Shown here: piece by piece, positions 18,864-27,682 of the stretch
How positions within the stretch are numbered: position 1 is the first letter of the stretch
Layout: each line of letters begins with the position of its first letter
Origin: Thermoplasmata archaeon
Lineage (GTDB): Archaea > Thermoplasmatota > Thermoplasmata > Lutacidiplasmatales > UBA184
DNA length: 64,000 bases
Reading direction: 5' to 3'
NCBI GenBank assembly: GCA_021816865.1
Contig: JAKAWX010000007.1
Coordinates: 1 to 64,000, forward strand
The notes under the pieces: generated by a model
The model's input: only the letters and a program-made list of their open reading frames with translations
What the model was told of the DNA's origin: nothing
The model's database searches: none
Program-made: the position numbers and the translations under genes

Positions 18864-20276
18864 GTGGAGCGAGACGAGTACCGGACGACCCTCGAGAGCC
18901 TCTTTGGCCGCCGGCGCTTCGGCCTGCGGCCCGGGCTCGACGTGATCCGCGTGCTGCTCGATGCGTTGGGGAATCCCCAGCGCTCCTACCCCGCGATCCA
19001 CATCACCGGGAGCAAGGGAAAGGGCTCGGTGGCCACGATCGCCCAGTCGATCCTATCGGCGCACGGCATCCGCACCGGGCTCTACACGTCCCCCCATCTC
19101 GCGAGCTATCGCGAGCGGATCCGCATCGACGGGGTCCCGATCTCGACGGGGGAGGTCGTCGAGGGCGTTGCCCGGATCGACACTCTTACGGAGAAGCTCG
19201 AGCGGACGGGCCGGCTCGACCGGCCCCCGACGTTCTTCGAGGTGACGACCGCCCTCGCGCTCGACCGGTTCGCCCGGGAGGAGGTCGGGGTCGCGGTCGT
19301 CGAGGTCGGCATCGGGGGCCGTCTCGACGCGACCAACGTCCTCTCGAGCCGCGTCGGCGTCATCACGACCCTCGAGCTCGAGCACACGGACGTCCTCGGA
19401 CCGACGCTCGCGGCGATCGCCACCGAGAAGGCGGGGATCCTGCACCCGGGGATGACCGGGGTCGTCGGCCGGATTCCCGCCGAGGCCGAAGCGATCGTCG
19501 CGGCCGAGGCCGCACGGTGCGGGGTCCCGCTCTGGCGCCTCGGGACCGAGGTGCGGGTCGGCGAGCGGACGCTCTCCGAGGAGGGCCAGACGTTCACGGT
19601 CCGGCTGCCCGGACGATCGTTCGAGGCCGTTCGGATGCCCCTGCTCGGGCGGTTCCAGCCCGAGAACGCGGCGCTCGCCGTCGCCGCGGTCGTGCGATTC
19701 CTCGCGGCGGACGGACGAGCGCCCGACGACGGCGCGGTCCGGGCGGGGCTCCGGGCCGTTCGATGGCCCGGCCGCCTGGAGCGGGTCGGGCGTCGCCCCG
19801 AGGTTTTCTACGACGTCGCCCACACGCCCGAAAGTGCCCGGGCGGTCGCCGAGAGCCTGGGCGAGATCGCGCCGCTCGCCGAGCCCGCCGAGAGTTCGAT
19901 CGTCTTCGGTTGTCTGCGCGGCAAGGACGTCGACCGGATCCTGGACGCGCTCGCCCCCCTCGCCCGCACGCTCGTCGTCGTGCCGGTCCGCTCCGAGCGG
20001 GCGCTCGGGGTCGCCGAGGTCCGGGCGAGCGCGATCGGTCGGTTCCCCCGGGTCGTCCTCGCTCGGTCCGCCGAGGAAGGGGTCCGACTCGCCCGCGCCG
20101 CCACCGGACCGGACGGTCTCGTGCTCGTCGTCGGGAGCGACTACCTGATCGGGGAGCTCGTGCGGCGCGGCGACGACCGGGCCGAGCCCGACCTCTCGGA
20201 CCCGGGGGCCGGAGAGCGGCCTCCGCTCCCCGCGCCGTCCGACGCCGGTCGCCGGCCCCGACGGGGTGGGCGCTAG
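18864..20276 (+). CDS. folC: Folylpolyglutamate/dihydrofolate synthase family (FolC)
   Basis: The 470-aa Mur-ligase-family protein has the FolC ATP site ITGSKGKGSVATIAQSIL, the TSPHLASYRERIRIDG motif, VEVGIGGRLDATNVL and a C-terminal domain with YDVAHTPESARAVAESL. It adds glutamate to folates, or to another C1 carrier in archaea lacking folate. The GTG at 18864 begins the family's usual N-terminus (ERDEYRTTLESLFG). The final 40 residues are low-complexity Pro/Arg. Its stop codon overlaps the nth start by one base. Confidence 0.92.
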   Translation: MERDEYRTTLESLFGRRRFGLRPGLDVIRVLLDALGNPQRSYPAIHITGSKGKGSVATIAQSILSAHGIRTGLYTSPHLASYRERIRIDGVPISTGEVVEGVARIDTLTEKLERTGRLDRPPTFFEVTTALALDRFAREEVGVAVVEVGIGGRLDATNVLSSRVGVITTLELEHTDVLGPTLAAIATEKAGILHPGMTGVVGRIPAEAEAIVAAEAARCGVPLWRLGTEVRVGERTLSEEGQTFTVRLPGRSFEAVRMPLLGRFQPENAALAVAAVVRFLAADGRAPDDGAVRAGLRAVRWPGRLERVGRRPEVFYDVAHTPESARAVAESLGEIAPLAEPAESSIVFGCLRGKDVDRILDALAPLARTLVVVPVRSERALGVAEVRASAIGRFPRVVLARSAEEGVRLARAATGPDGLVLVVGSDYLIGELVRRGDDRAEPDLSDPGAGERPPLPAPSDAGRRPRRGGR

Positions 20277-21118
20277 TGCCGTCGTCCCGCTCCCCGTTCC
20301 CGTGGGTGGAGATCCTCGACCGCCTCTCGTCGTTCTACGGCACCGGGGACTGGAGGACGCCGTACCTGCGGGAGCACGCGGAGAACCCGTTCCAGGTCCT
20401 GATCGGGACGATCCTGTCGCAGCGGACCCGGGACGAGAACACCGACCGCGCGTCCGCGCTCCTCTTCGCGCGCTTCCCCGACGCCCGCTCGCTGGCGGCG
20501 GCCCCTCTCCCCGAGGTCGAGCCGCTGATCCGGGCGACTGGCTTCTACCGCGTGAAGGCGCGCGCGATCGTCGCGTGCGCCGCGACCCTGCTCGACCGCT
20601 TCGGGGGGGTGCCTCCGCCGTCGTTCGAGACGCTCACGTCGCTGCCGGGCGTCGGCCCGAAGACCGCGAACTGCGTCCTCGTCTTCGGCTACGGGATCCC
20701 CGCGATCCCCGTCGACACGCACGTCCACCGGATCGCCAACCGGCTCGGCGTCGTGCGGACACGCCGACCGGACGAGACCGAACGAGCGCTCCGGGAGGTC
20801 CTGCCCGACCGGTTCTGGATCCCCCTCAACCCCCTCCTCGTTCAGCACGGCCAGAACGTCTGCCGTCCGATCGGCCCGCGCTGCGGGGCGTGTCCCATCG
20901 CCGCGCTCTGCGCGACCGGGCGCGCGCTCAGGGCTGGACGTCCGCCGCCGCGACCGGAGGACGCGCCGCCGGGGTCCGGGGCAACGCCACGAGCGCGACG
21001 AGCGTCAGTGCGACGGTCGCCGCGAGGACCTCCCAGGCGACCGCGTACGAGCTCACCGAGACGAGCCAACCGAAGAGGAACGCGACGGCCGCCCCGCCGG
21101 CGAGCTGGACCGAGTTGA
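20276..21118 (+). CDS. nth: Endonuclease III (Nth) DNA glycosylase/AP lyase
   Basis: The helix-hairpin-helix LPGVGPKTANCVL carries the catalytic Lys129, followed by VDTHVHR with the catalytic Asp147. The [4Fe-4S] ligands C196-x6-C203-x2-C206-x5-C212 are complete. The enzyme removes oxidised pyrimidines in base-excision repair. The conserved protein ends near residue 218, but the reading frame runs on to residue 280 in a Pro/Arg-rich tail. That tail is antisense to the 3' end of the MFS gene, so about 190 bases are shared by two convergent genes. The tail may be unconserved read-through or a lost stop codon. Confidence 0.93.
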   Translation: MPSSRSPFPWVEILDRLSSFYGTGDWRTPYLREHAENPFQVLIGTILSQRTRDENTDRASALLFARFPDARSLAAAPLPEVEPLIRATGFYRVKARAIVACAATLLDRFGGVPPPSFETLTSLPGVGPKTANCVLVFGYGIPAIPVDTHVHRIANRLGVVRTRRPDETERALREVLPDRFWIPLNPLLVQHGQNVCRPIGPRCGACPIAALCATGRALRAGRPPPRPEDAPPGSGATPRARRASVRRSPRGPPRRPRTSSPRRANRRGTRRPPRRRAGPS

Positions 21119-22163
21119 ACAGGCCGATCGCGAGCGGAACCTCCTCGGAGGGGATGTCGGTCCAGTAGTGAGGCAGTACGTACATCACGGCGTAGACGAA
21201 CCCGTACGAGAACGAGAAGACGACCCCGACGAGGATCGTCGCCGCGACCCCCAGGAAGGGGATCAGGGTCAGCACGCCGGCGCCGACGAGCGTCACGACC
21301 ACGAACTGGGTGCGATGGTGCCGGTCCCGCTCGGCGACCGGGCCACCGACCGGGCCGCCGAAGAGGCTCGGCACGACGAACATCATCCCGATGGCCCCGG
21401 CGAGCGCGATCGACCAGCCCCGGACCGTCTCCCCGAACGGCACGATGAACTGCCCGGTCGCGAACGCGGCCCCCTCCATCCCGATGAACGCGAGCCCGAC
21501 CGCCCACGCCGCCCGGCTCGTCAGCGCCCGGGGCCACCGCCTCGGCGGCCGGAGGGACGGTGGCGGCGCGGCCCCGGCCGTAACCGGGATCAGGGCGATC
21601 GCGAGGAGGACGAGGAGGCCGAGCACGAGCCCGCCGAAAGCCATCGACCCCCGCCAGCCGATCAGCGGGATGAGGAGCGAGCTGCCGAGGACGCCAAGGC
21701 CCGCCCCCGCGCTGTACGCCGAACTGAACGTTCCGACGGGCAACCCGCGTCGACCCTCGGGGTAGAGGCTCGCGACGAGGCCGATCGCCGGGGAGAAGAA
21801 AAGTCCCGCGCCGACACCGGCGATGATCCGGGTCGCGAGCAGAACGGCGAACGACGGAGCGAGGGCGCTCGCGAGGCCGCCGGCCGCGAGGAGGCCGACC
21901 CCCCACAACGAGACCGACCGTGCCCCGGACCGCCGCGCGAGGAGACCGGCGGGGACCTGCATCGCCCCGGCCCCTACGAGGAACCCGGCGACCAGGAGGC
22001 CCCACGACGCCGAGCCGACCCGGAACTCGGCGCCGAGCGAGAGGAGGCCCGGCCCGATGTCGAACCAGTTGTACGCGTACCCGACCCGCAGCGCGATCAG
22101 GATCGCCGTCGCCCGGCCGGTCGAGCCCGCGCGCCCCGGCCCGCTCGCCCGCGTTCCCGCCAC
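20928..22163 (-). CDS. Major facilitator superfamily transporter
   Basis: The protein has about 12 hydrophobic helices, with the MFS signature region after helix 2 (VPAGLLARRSGARSV) and a second half starting near the RALTSRAAWAVGLAF segment. It is an inner-membrane secondary transporter of unknown substrate, loosely like nitrate/sugar-phosphate-type carriers. I choose the GTG at 22163 (411 aa) because the ATG at 22202 overlaps the TATA box. With that ATG the protein would gain 13 residues. It converges with nth and shares its 3' 190 bases with it. Confidence 0.88.
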   Translation of the reverse strand: MAGTRASGPGRAGSTGRATAILIALRVGYAYNWFDIGPGLLSLGAEFRVGSASWGLLVAGFLVGAGAMQVPAGLLARRSGARSVSLWGVGLLAAGGLASALAPSFAVLLATRIIAGVGAGLFFSPAIGLVASLYPEGRRGLPVGTFSSAYSAGAGLGVLGSSLLIPLIGWRGSMAFGGLVLGLLVLLAIALIPVTAGAAPPPSLRPPRRWPRALTSRAAWAVGLAFIGMEGAAFATGQFIVPFGETVRGWSIALAGAIGMMFVVPSLFGGPVGGPVAERDRHHRTQFVVVTLVGAGVLTLIPFLGVAATILVGVVFSFSYGFVYAVMYVLPHYWTDIPSEEVPLAIGLFNSVQLAGGAAVAFLFGWLVSVSSYAVAWEVLAATVALTLVALVALPRTPAARPPVAAADVQP

Positions 22164-22193
22164 GCCCCGGTCCCGGGCCAATCGGCCAAACAC

Positions 22194-22199
22194 CTTAAG
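22194..22199. promoter_or_regulatory. Palindromic TATA element shared by the MFS gene and alaS
   Basis: CTTAAG reads the same on both strands. It is centred about 30 bases before the alaS ATG and about 33 bases before the MFS GTG at 22163. Both distances fit leaderless archaeal promoters, so one palindromic element may serve two divergent genes. Confidence 0.5.
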
Positions 22200-22225
22200 C
22201 ATCGGCGCCCGTCGGCGATTCCGTC

Positions 22226-24790
22226 ATGGACGACGCCGAGTACGACCTGCCGTTCTTCCACCGGCAGGGGTTCCGCCGCCGCTCGTGCGTCGTCTGCGGA
22301 CACGCCTTCTGGTCGCTCGGCGACCACGACCGGTGCCAGGAGGCCCCGTGCCGGGACTACGGCTTCATCGGCGCCCCGATCTTCGCGCGGCCGTACGACC
22401 TCCGGGGCATGCGCGAGGCGTTCCTCTCGTTCTTCGAGCAGCGCGGCCACGCGCGGCTGCGACGGTACCCGACCGTCGCGCGTTGGCGGAACGATGTCTT
22501 CTTCACGCAGGCGTCGATCTACGACTTCCAGCCGTGGGTAACGAGCGGCGCGGTCCCGCCGCCGGCGAACCCGCTCGTGATCAGCCAGCCGTGCTTGAGG
22601 TTCATCGACCTCGAGGAGGTCGGCCGCAGCGGCCGGCACTTCACGCTCTTCGAGATGATGGGCCACCACGCGTTCAACCGCCCCGACCACGAGGTCTACT
22701 TCAAGGACCGGTGCACCGAGCTCTGCCACGAGTTCTTCGTGAACACCCTCGGGGCCGACCCGAAGGGGATCACCTACAAGGAGGAGGTCTGGGAGGGCGG
22801 CGGGAACCTCGGCCCCTCCCTCAGCGTGAGCTCGCTCGGGCTCGAGGTGGCGACCCTCGTGTTCATGGAGTACGTGCGCGAGGGCGCGACGATGAAGCCG
22901 ATGCCGCTCACCGTCGTCGATACCGGCTACGGGCTCGAGCGGTGCGTCTGGGGCAGCCACGGGTCGAAGAACGCCTACGAGGTCGTCTTCGGCGCGCAGT
23001 ACGACGACCTGCGCCGGGCCTTGCCGCCGCGCGAAAGCGCGATATTGATCGACCACGCCCGGGCGCTCAACTTCCTGCTCACGGACGGCGTCGTCCCGTC
23101 GAACAGCAAGGAGGGATACTTCGCCCGCCTCCTGCTCCGCCGGTCGCTGCGCCTCCTCGCCCGGGCTCCCGAGGCCCCGGACCTCATCGCGATCCTCGAC
23201 CGCGTCGGCCGGGAGATCGCGAAGGACTACCCCGAGGTCGGCGCCCACCGCGACGACCTGCACAAGGTCGTGGCCGCGGAGATCGAGCGGTACGGGGAGG
23301 CGATCGGCCGCGCGCGCCAGACGATCCGACGTCACGAGGAGCGGCTCCGCGAGAGCGGAGCCCGCGTCACCGAGGAGGACCTGCTCGGCTGGTACGACTC
23401 TCTCGGCGTCCCGCCCGACGTCGCCGTCGAGGAGCTCGCGCACCCTCCCGCGATCCCCGAGGACTTTTACGCCCGCGTCGCCGCGCGCCACGAGAACGAG
23501 CGACCGACGACGGACTACGCCGAGCCGACGGTCGACCTTCCGGATCTCCCGGCGACCCTGGCCCGCACCGAGGTCCTCTACTATCTCGACCCGTACACGG
23601 TCTCGTTCGACGCCCACGTCCTCTGGACGGACGGCGCGCACGTCGTCCTCGACCGGACCTACTTCTACCCGACCGGCGGCGGGCAGGTCGCGGACCGGGG
23701 CCACCTCGGCGACCTCGAGGTCGTCGACGTCGCGACGCGGGGGCCGTGGGTCGTCCACCGGCTCGAGCGGCCCTCCCCGTTCCACGTCGGCGACCGCGTC
23801 CGCGGCCGCATCGACCCGACGCGGCGCACGCAACTGATGCAGCACCACACCGCGACCCACCTCCTCAACGGGACGCTTCGCGAGATCCTCGGACCGCACG
23901 TCTGGCAGGCCGGGGCGTACAAGTCGACCGAGTCGGCCCGCATCGACGTCACGCATTACCGACCCCTCTCGCCGGAGGAGCTGCGGGCGGTCGATCGTCG
24001 CGTCAATCAGATCGTGCGCGAGGACCGCCCGGTCAAGAGCTACTTCGAATCGCGCGGCGAGGCCGAGCGACGGTTCGGATTCACGCTCTACCAGGGCGGG
24101 GCGGTTCCCGGCCGCGAGCTGAGGATCGTCGAGGTCGAGGGGTTCGATGTCGAAGCGTGCGGCGGTACGCACTGCACCCACACGAGCGAGGTCGGGGCGA
24201 TCGCGATCCTGGGCGTGGAGCGGATCCAGGACGGGGTCCTGAGGCTCATCTACGCGAGCGGGGAGCGCGCGCTCGAGGTCCGCGAAGAGCACGAGGCGAT
24301 CCTGCGCGAGGCGTCCCGACGGCTCGGGGTCCCGGTCGCCCAGTTGCCGGAAGGGATCGACCGGCTCCTCGGGGAGATCGAGGAGACGCGACGGTCGAGC
24401 CGCGAACGGCGCCGAGAGGACCTGGGGGGGACCGCCGAGCGGCTCCTCCGCGACCCGTCCGCGACGGCGACGGTCGGGACCATCACGATCGTGGCGGCCG
24501 CCGTCGACCTCGACCGCGACGAGATGATGGAGCTCTCGCGGCTCCTGAGCCGGGAGAAGGACCGGGTCACGATCCTCGCGGCGGAACGTGACGGCAAGGG
24601 AACGCTGTTCGTGGGGTCGACCGCCCCCGGGGTCTCCGCCGTCGCGATCGTGGGCGAAGCGAAGACCGCGTTCGCCGCCAAGGGGGGCGGGAACCCTGCC
24701 GCGGCGACCGCGGTCGGAGAACCGGGGGCGCCGTTGCGGTCGGCCCTCGAGGCGGCCCGCTCCGCGGCGCGGCGGGCCGTGCCGGCCTAG
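22226..24790 (+). CDS. alaS: Alanyl-tRNA synthetase
   Basis: The 854-aa archaeal-type enzyme begins with the archaea-specific N-terminal extension containing paired cysteines (CVVCGHAFWSLGDHDRC). The class II catalytic core follows (FEMMGHHAFN, DTGYGLERCVWG), then the editing domain with HHTATH around residue 540 and CGGTHC around 645-649, and a short DHHA1-like C-terminus (FAAKGGGNPAAATA). It charges tRNA-Ala and clears mis-acylated Ser or Gly. It is transcribed from the element shared with the MFS gene. Confidence 0.97.
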   Translation: MDDAEYDLPFFHRQGFRRRSCVVCGHAFWSLGDHDRCQEAPCRDYGFIGAPIFARPYDLRGMREAFLSFFEQRGHARLRRYPTVARWRNDVFFTQASIYDFQPWVTSGAVPPPANPLVISQPCLRFIDLEEVGRSGRHFTLFEMMGHHAFNRPDHEVYFKDRCTELCHEFFVNTLGADPKGITYKEEVWEGGGNLGPSLSVSSLGLEVATLVFMEYVREGATMKPMPLTVVDTGYGLERCVWGSHGSKNAYEVVFGAQYDDLRRALPPRESAILIDHARALNFLLTDGVVPSNSKEGYFARLLLRRSLRLLARAPEAPDLIAILDRVGREIAKDYPEVGAHRDDLHKVVAAEIERYGEAIGRARQTIRRHEERLRESGARVTEEDLLGWYDSLGVPPDVAVEELAHPPAIPEDFYARVAARHENERPTTDYAEPTVDLPDLPATLARTEVLYYLDPYTVSFDAHVLWTDGAHVVLDRTYFYPTGGGQVADRGHLGDLEVVDVATRGPWVVHRLERPSPFHVGDRVRGRIDPTRRTQLMQHHTATHLLNGTLREILGPHVWQAGAYKSTESARIDVTHYRPLSPEELRAVDRRVNQIVREDRPVKSYFESRGEAERRFGFTLYQGGAVPGRELRIVEVEGFDVEACGGTHCTHTSEVGAIAILGVERIQDGVLRLIYASGERALEVREEHEAILREASRRLGVPVAQLPEGIDRLLGEIEETRRSSRERRREDLGGTAERLLRDPSATATVGTITIVAAAVDLDRDEMMELSRLLSREKDRVTILAAERDGKGTLFVGSTAPGVSAVAIVGEAKTAFAAKGGGNPAAATAVGEPGAPLRSALEAARSAARRAVPA

Positions 24791-24925
24791 CCGTTCCGAT
24801 CGGGCCGAACGGTCCGTGCTCGGAACCGACCCGGCCATGACGGGCCGCGCGGGCCCGGAGCTGACGCCGGCCCACGGTTCCCCCGACGGCCCGGCCGCCC
24901 CGGCGGGCCGCCCCATGATGCGAAA

Positions 24926-24934
24926 CCTTTACTT
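24926..24934 (+). promoter_or_regulatory. Possible TATA box of the GvpD-like ATPase
   Basis: CCTTTACTT lies about 90 bases before the ATG at 25021 and 46 bases before an in-frame TTG at 24976. It implies either a leader of some 65 bases or a 15-residue longer protein. Confidence 0.4.
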
Positions 24935-25020
24935 TCCGTAGGTGCCCATGAAGGCACGGGACACGGAATGGTTCGTTGGGCTCCGGCACCCTCGATCCGG
25001 CCGTGCGCCACGGGTCCAAC

Positions 25021-26565
25021 ATGAGCGCGAGCGAGGGAAGCACGGTCGGCGGAGTGCCGCCCGAGGTCGTCCTCTTCCTCAGTGGGAAGGGCGGACGATC
25101 TCTCATCGTCAAGGGCGGTGCGGGAACGGGAAAGACGACGTTCGGGCTCGAGCTGCTCGAACGGATCGGACAGCCGACGCGCTCGTACTATTTGTCGACG
25201 CGCGTGGGCGACGAGGCGCTCTACCGCCAGTTCCCGTGGCTCCGGACGACCGAGATGCGCACGCGGATCCTCGACGCCGCCAAGCTGTTCCTCGACGCGA
25301 TCGGCCCGGGCCGCAAGGCGCACGAGGCCGAGCTGCCCGAGTCGGAGCAGCGCAAGGTCCGCGCCGGCCGGGAGGTCCTCGGAAGCTTCGGCCAGGAACG
25401 GGGACCGCCGACGCGCGTCGACCGCACGCACCTCCAGGCGCTCCTCAAGCGGAGCCCGATGCCCGAGGTCGAGAACGTCTACAACCGGATCGAGCGCGCG
25501 CTGCCGGAGAAGTCGCTCCTCGTCATCGATTCCCTCGAGGGTGTGACCCACAAGTACGGACTCGAGATGGAAGAGTTCGTGATGGCGCTGCAGAAGGACC
25601 TGGTCGAGGCGTCCAGCACCGATGTCGTGATGATCCTCGAAAAGCCCGAGGCGGGCGGCATCGAGTACCTCGTCGACGGCCTCATCTCGATCCAGCGCGA
25701 GGAGCTGGACGAGCGCCGGGTGCGCCACCTGCGCCTGGAGAAGCTGCGGGCGACGAACATCGGACGGGCGCGCTACGCGGTGACGCTCGACGGCGGGCGG
25801 TTCTCCGCGCTCGGCATCGGCCCGAACGGGAGCTCGGCGACGGGGAGCGGACCGTGGAAGCCGGTGCCCGACCCCGAGCGGTTCTACTCGACGGGGATTC
25901 CCGACTTCGACAAGCTTCTCGGCGGCGGGCTGCGCCGAGGCAGCTTCAACGCCTTCGAGGTCGACGTCAACGTCGGGATCAACGACTACTACACCCTCTT
26001 CACGCCGACGTTCCTCAACTTCCTCTCCCAGGGGCGCGGGATCATCGCGGTCCTCGCCGCGGGCGAGTCCCCCGAGGAGCTGCGCGAGACGCTCATCCGC
26101 CACACGCCCGCGAACCAGTTCGACACGCGGGTGCGGGTGCCCGACTACAGCGCGAACGAGACCGAGGAGCCGTACATCCTGCCGATGGCCCGGTTCGGCC
26201 GGGACGAGGCGATGCGGGCGATGGTCACGGCCGAGAAGGCGGTCGCCGGCCCGGACCGCAAGCCGTTCCTCGAGTACACCGCCTTCGACACGTTCGAGAG
26301 CCTGATGGGCGACCAGGTCGCGATCCGGCTGTACTACCAGGGCGTTTCGCGGACGAAGCACGTCGGGAACCTCGGGATCGGCCTGCTGAAGCCGGGCCTC
26401 CTGATCTCGAGCGAGATCCTGAACATGATGGACACGTACTTCCGGATCATCAACATCGACAACGCCCCCTGCATCTACGGGATCCGTCCGCGCACGACGC
26501 TCCACGCGATCAGCCACGACCCCGAGAAGGGCGCGCCCCACGCGGTGCTGACCCCGATCGTCTAG
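25021..26565 (+). CDS. GvpD/KaiC-like RecA-superfamily ATPase with a degenerate second domain
   Basis: The 514-aa protein has a first RecA-like domain with Walker A GGAGTGKTT at residues 32-40 and Walker B SLLVIDSLEGV near 170. The second half re-starts like KaiC (STGIPDFDKLLGGGLRRGS) but has FEVDVNVGIND where a P-loop should be, so it probably does not bind ATP. The domain pair is typical of archaeal GvpD-like proteins, whose halophile founder represses gas-vesicle genes; no gas-vesicle genes are visible here. It is likely a regulatory or signalling ATPase. An in-frame TTG at 24976 is an alternative start. Confidence 0.82.
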   Translation: MSASEGSTVGGVPPEVVLFLSGKGGRSLIVKGGAGTGKTTFGLELLERIGQPTRSYYLSTRVGDEALYRQFPWLRTTEMRTRILDAAKLFLDAIGPGRKAHEAELPESEQRKVRAGREVLGSFGQERGPPTRVDRTHLQALLKRSPMPEVENVYNRIERALPEKSLLVIDSLEGVTHKYGLEMEEFVMALQKDLVEASSTDVVMILEKPEAGGIEYLVDGLISIQREELDERRVRHLRLEKLRATNIGRARYAVTLDGGRFSALGIGPNGSSATGSGPWKPVPDPERFYSTGIPDFDKLLGGGLRRGSFNAFEVDVNVGINDYYTLFTPTFLNFLSQGRGIIAVLAAGESPEELRETLIRHTPANQFDTRVRVPDYSANETEEPYILPMARFGRDEAMRAMVTAEKAVAGPDRKPFLEYTAFDTFESLMGDQVAIRLYYQGVSRTKHVGNLGIGLLKPGLLISSEILNMMDTYFRIINIDNAPCIYGIRPRTTLHAISHDPEKGAPHAVLTPIV

Positions 26566-26584
26566 TCGCGGGCCCCACGCCCGC

Positions 26585-27238
26585 CTACCCCGGGAGCCCG
26601 AGGAGCACGACCCCGACCGCGTAGAGCACGAGCGCCGGCGCGAACGTCATCGCAAGGTCGTCGTCGGACCAGGGGATCTTCGGGTACTCGACCGCGATCG
26701 CGACGGGGGCGGCGAGGATCGCGAGGCCGGCCGAGAGCGCGAGCGGCCAGCCGCCGACGAGCCGTAACCCGACGAACGCGAGCAGGCCGTACGCGACGAG
26801 CGGGAGGCCCGGATAGAGCCCGCGGGAGCGGCCGAGCGCGCGCACCTCGCCCGCGAGGGGGTCGACGATCGCAGTTCCGAGGACGACCGCCGCCGCGATC
26901 GGCACTGGGAAGAACAGCACGGCACCGACGAGCGCGATCGCGTAGACCGCGTAGCTGCCGACCCGATGCGCCTCGTACGGCCGGATCGTGGGCAGCGAGA
27001 GCCCCACCGTGTGGCGCAGGAGCTCGACCACGAGGACCGCGGCGAGCGCGGCGAGGAGGACGTCGACCTTCGGGACGAGGACGAAGAAACCGTTGGGGAG
27101 CGGGTAGTACAGCAGCACCGCCGCACCGAAGAGGTGGAGGAACCGACGCCACAGCCGGTCGCCGAGCGCCTCGTCGCCACCGAACCGCGCCCCGAGCCAG
27201 CGGCGGAACCGACCGTCGCGGTGGAGCTTCAGTGCCAC
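26585..27238 (-). CDS. Polytopic membrane protein, possibly CTP-dependent polyprenol/lipid kinase-like
   Basis: The 217-aa protein has about six hydrophobic helices after a basic N-terminus of 35 residues. A loop motif AIVDPLAGEVRALG is placed where dolichol-kinase/DGK1-type enzymes have a G-D-x-x-A-x-x-x-G motif, and the C-terminal PKIPWSDDDLAMTFAPA segment fits that fold. This is a family-level guess only. The GTG at 27238 is chosen because residues further upstream are low-complexity Arg/Gly/Pro. It converges with the GvpD-like gene and diverges from purE. Confidence 0.65.
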   Translation of the reverse strand: MALKLHRDGRFRRWLGARFGGDEALGDRLWRRFLHLFGAAVLLYYPLPNGFFVLVPKVDVLLAALAAVLVVELLRHTVGLSLPTIRPYEAHRVGSYAVYAIALVGAVLFFPVPIAAAVVLGTAIVDPLAGEVRALGRSRGLYPGLPLVAYGLLAFVGLRLVGGWPLALSAGLAILAAPVAIAVEYPKIPWSDDDLAMTFAPALVLYAVGVVLLGLPG

Positions 27239-27682
27239 GGTCGGCTCACCCGCGACCCGCCCGCCGGAGGACCGCGCGGTTCCGCGCGGCGATCCGCCGG
27301 CTCGGGGGAGCCCCGTCGGCTCGAGTCGGAACGGCGGGCCCGGCGCCCGGCCGTGCCGGGGCGAGGTACGGGTCGGCCGAGTCGGGGCCCGCCTCCCGCG
27401 GCGTCGGCCGCCTCCTCCCCGACCGCTCCGTCCGGATCCGCGGGCGCGCGGTCGGGAAGGACGGAGCCGGCGCGACGCCCGACGCACGGGTCCGCGCCGT
27501 TAGGAGACCGACGGAAGAAGCCCCCAGAAGGTTCCATCCGACGCGAGTCGGCCCGCCGAGATTTCAACGTTTCGGGCGGGCGACGGTCGGCCGGGCCGGC
27601 GGGGTCGGGGCGACGGGGCCGTGCCGGTCGGTCCCCGGGGGCCGGGAGAACGATATAGCGGTCGGGCCCGTCCCCACCCGGC
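27239..27682. other. Divergent intergenic region, 444 bases
   Basis: The region separates the membrane-protein gene from purE. It contains the purE TATA box (27652-27658) and, on the minus strand, GTTGAAATC at 27560-27568, which could start a transcript with a leader of about 300 bases for the membrane-protein gene or a separate RNA. The leader segment is extremely GC-rich and could be highly structured. I recognise no known riboswitch, RNase P or SRP signature in it. Confidence 0.45.
27652..27658 (+). promoter_or_regulatory. TATA box of purE-guaA-B
   Basis: GATATAG is centred 28 bases before the purE ATG, predicting a leaderless mRNA. Confidence 0.65.
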
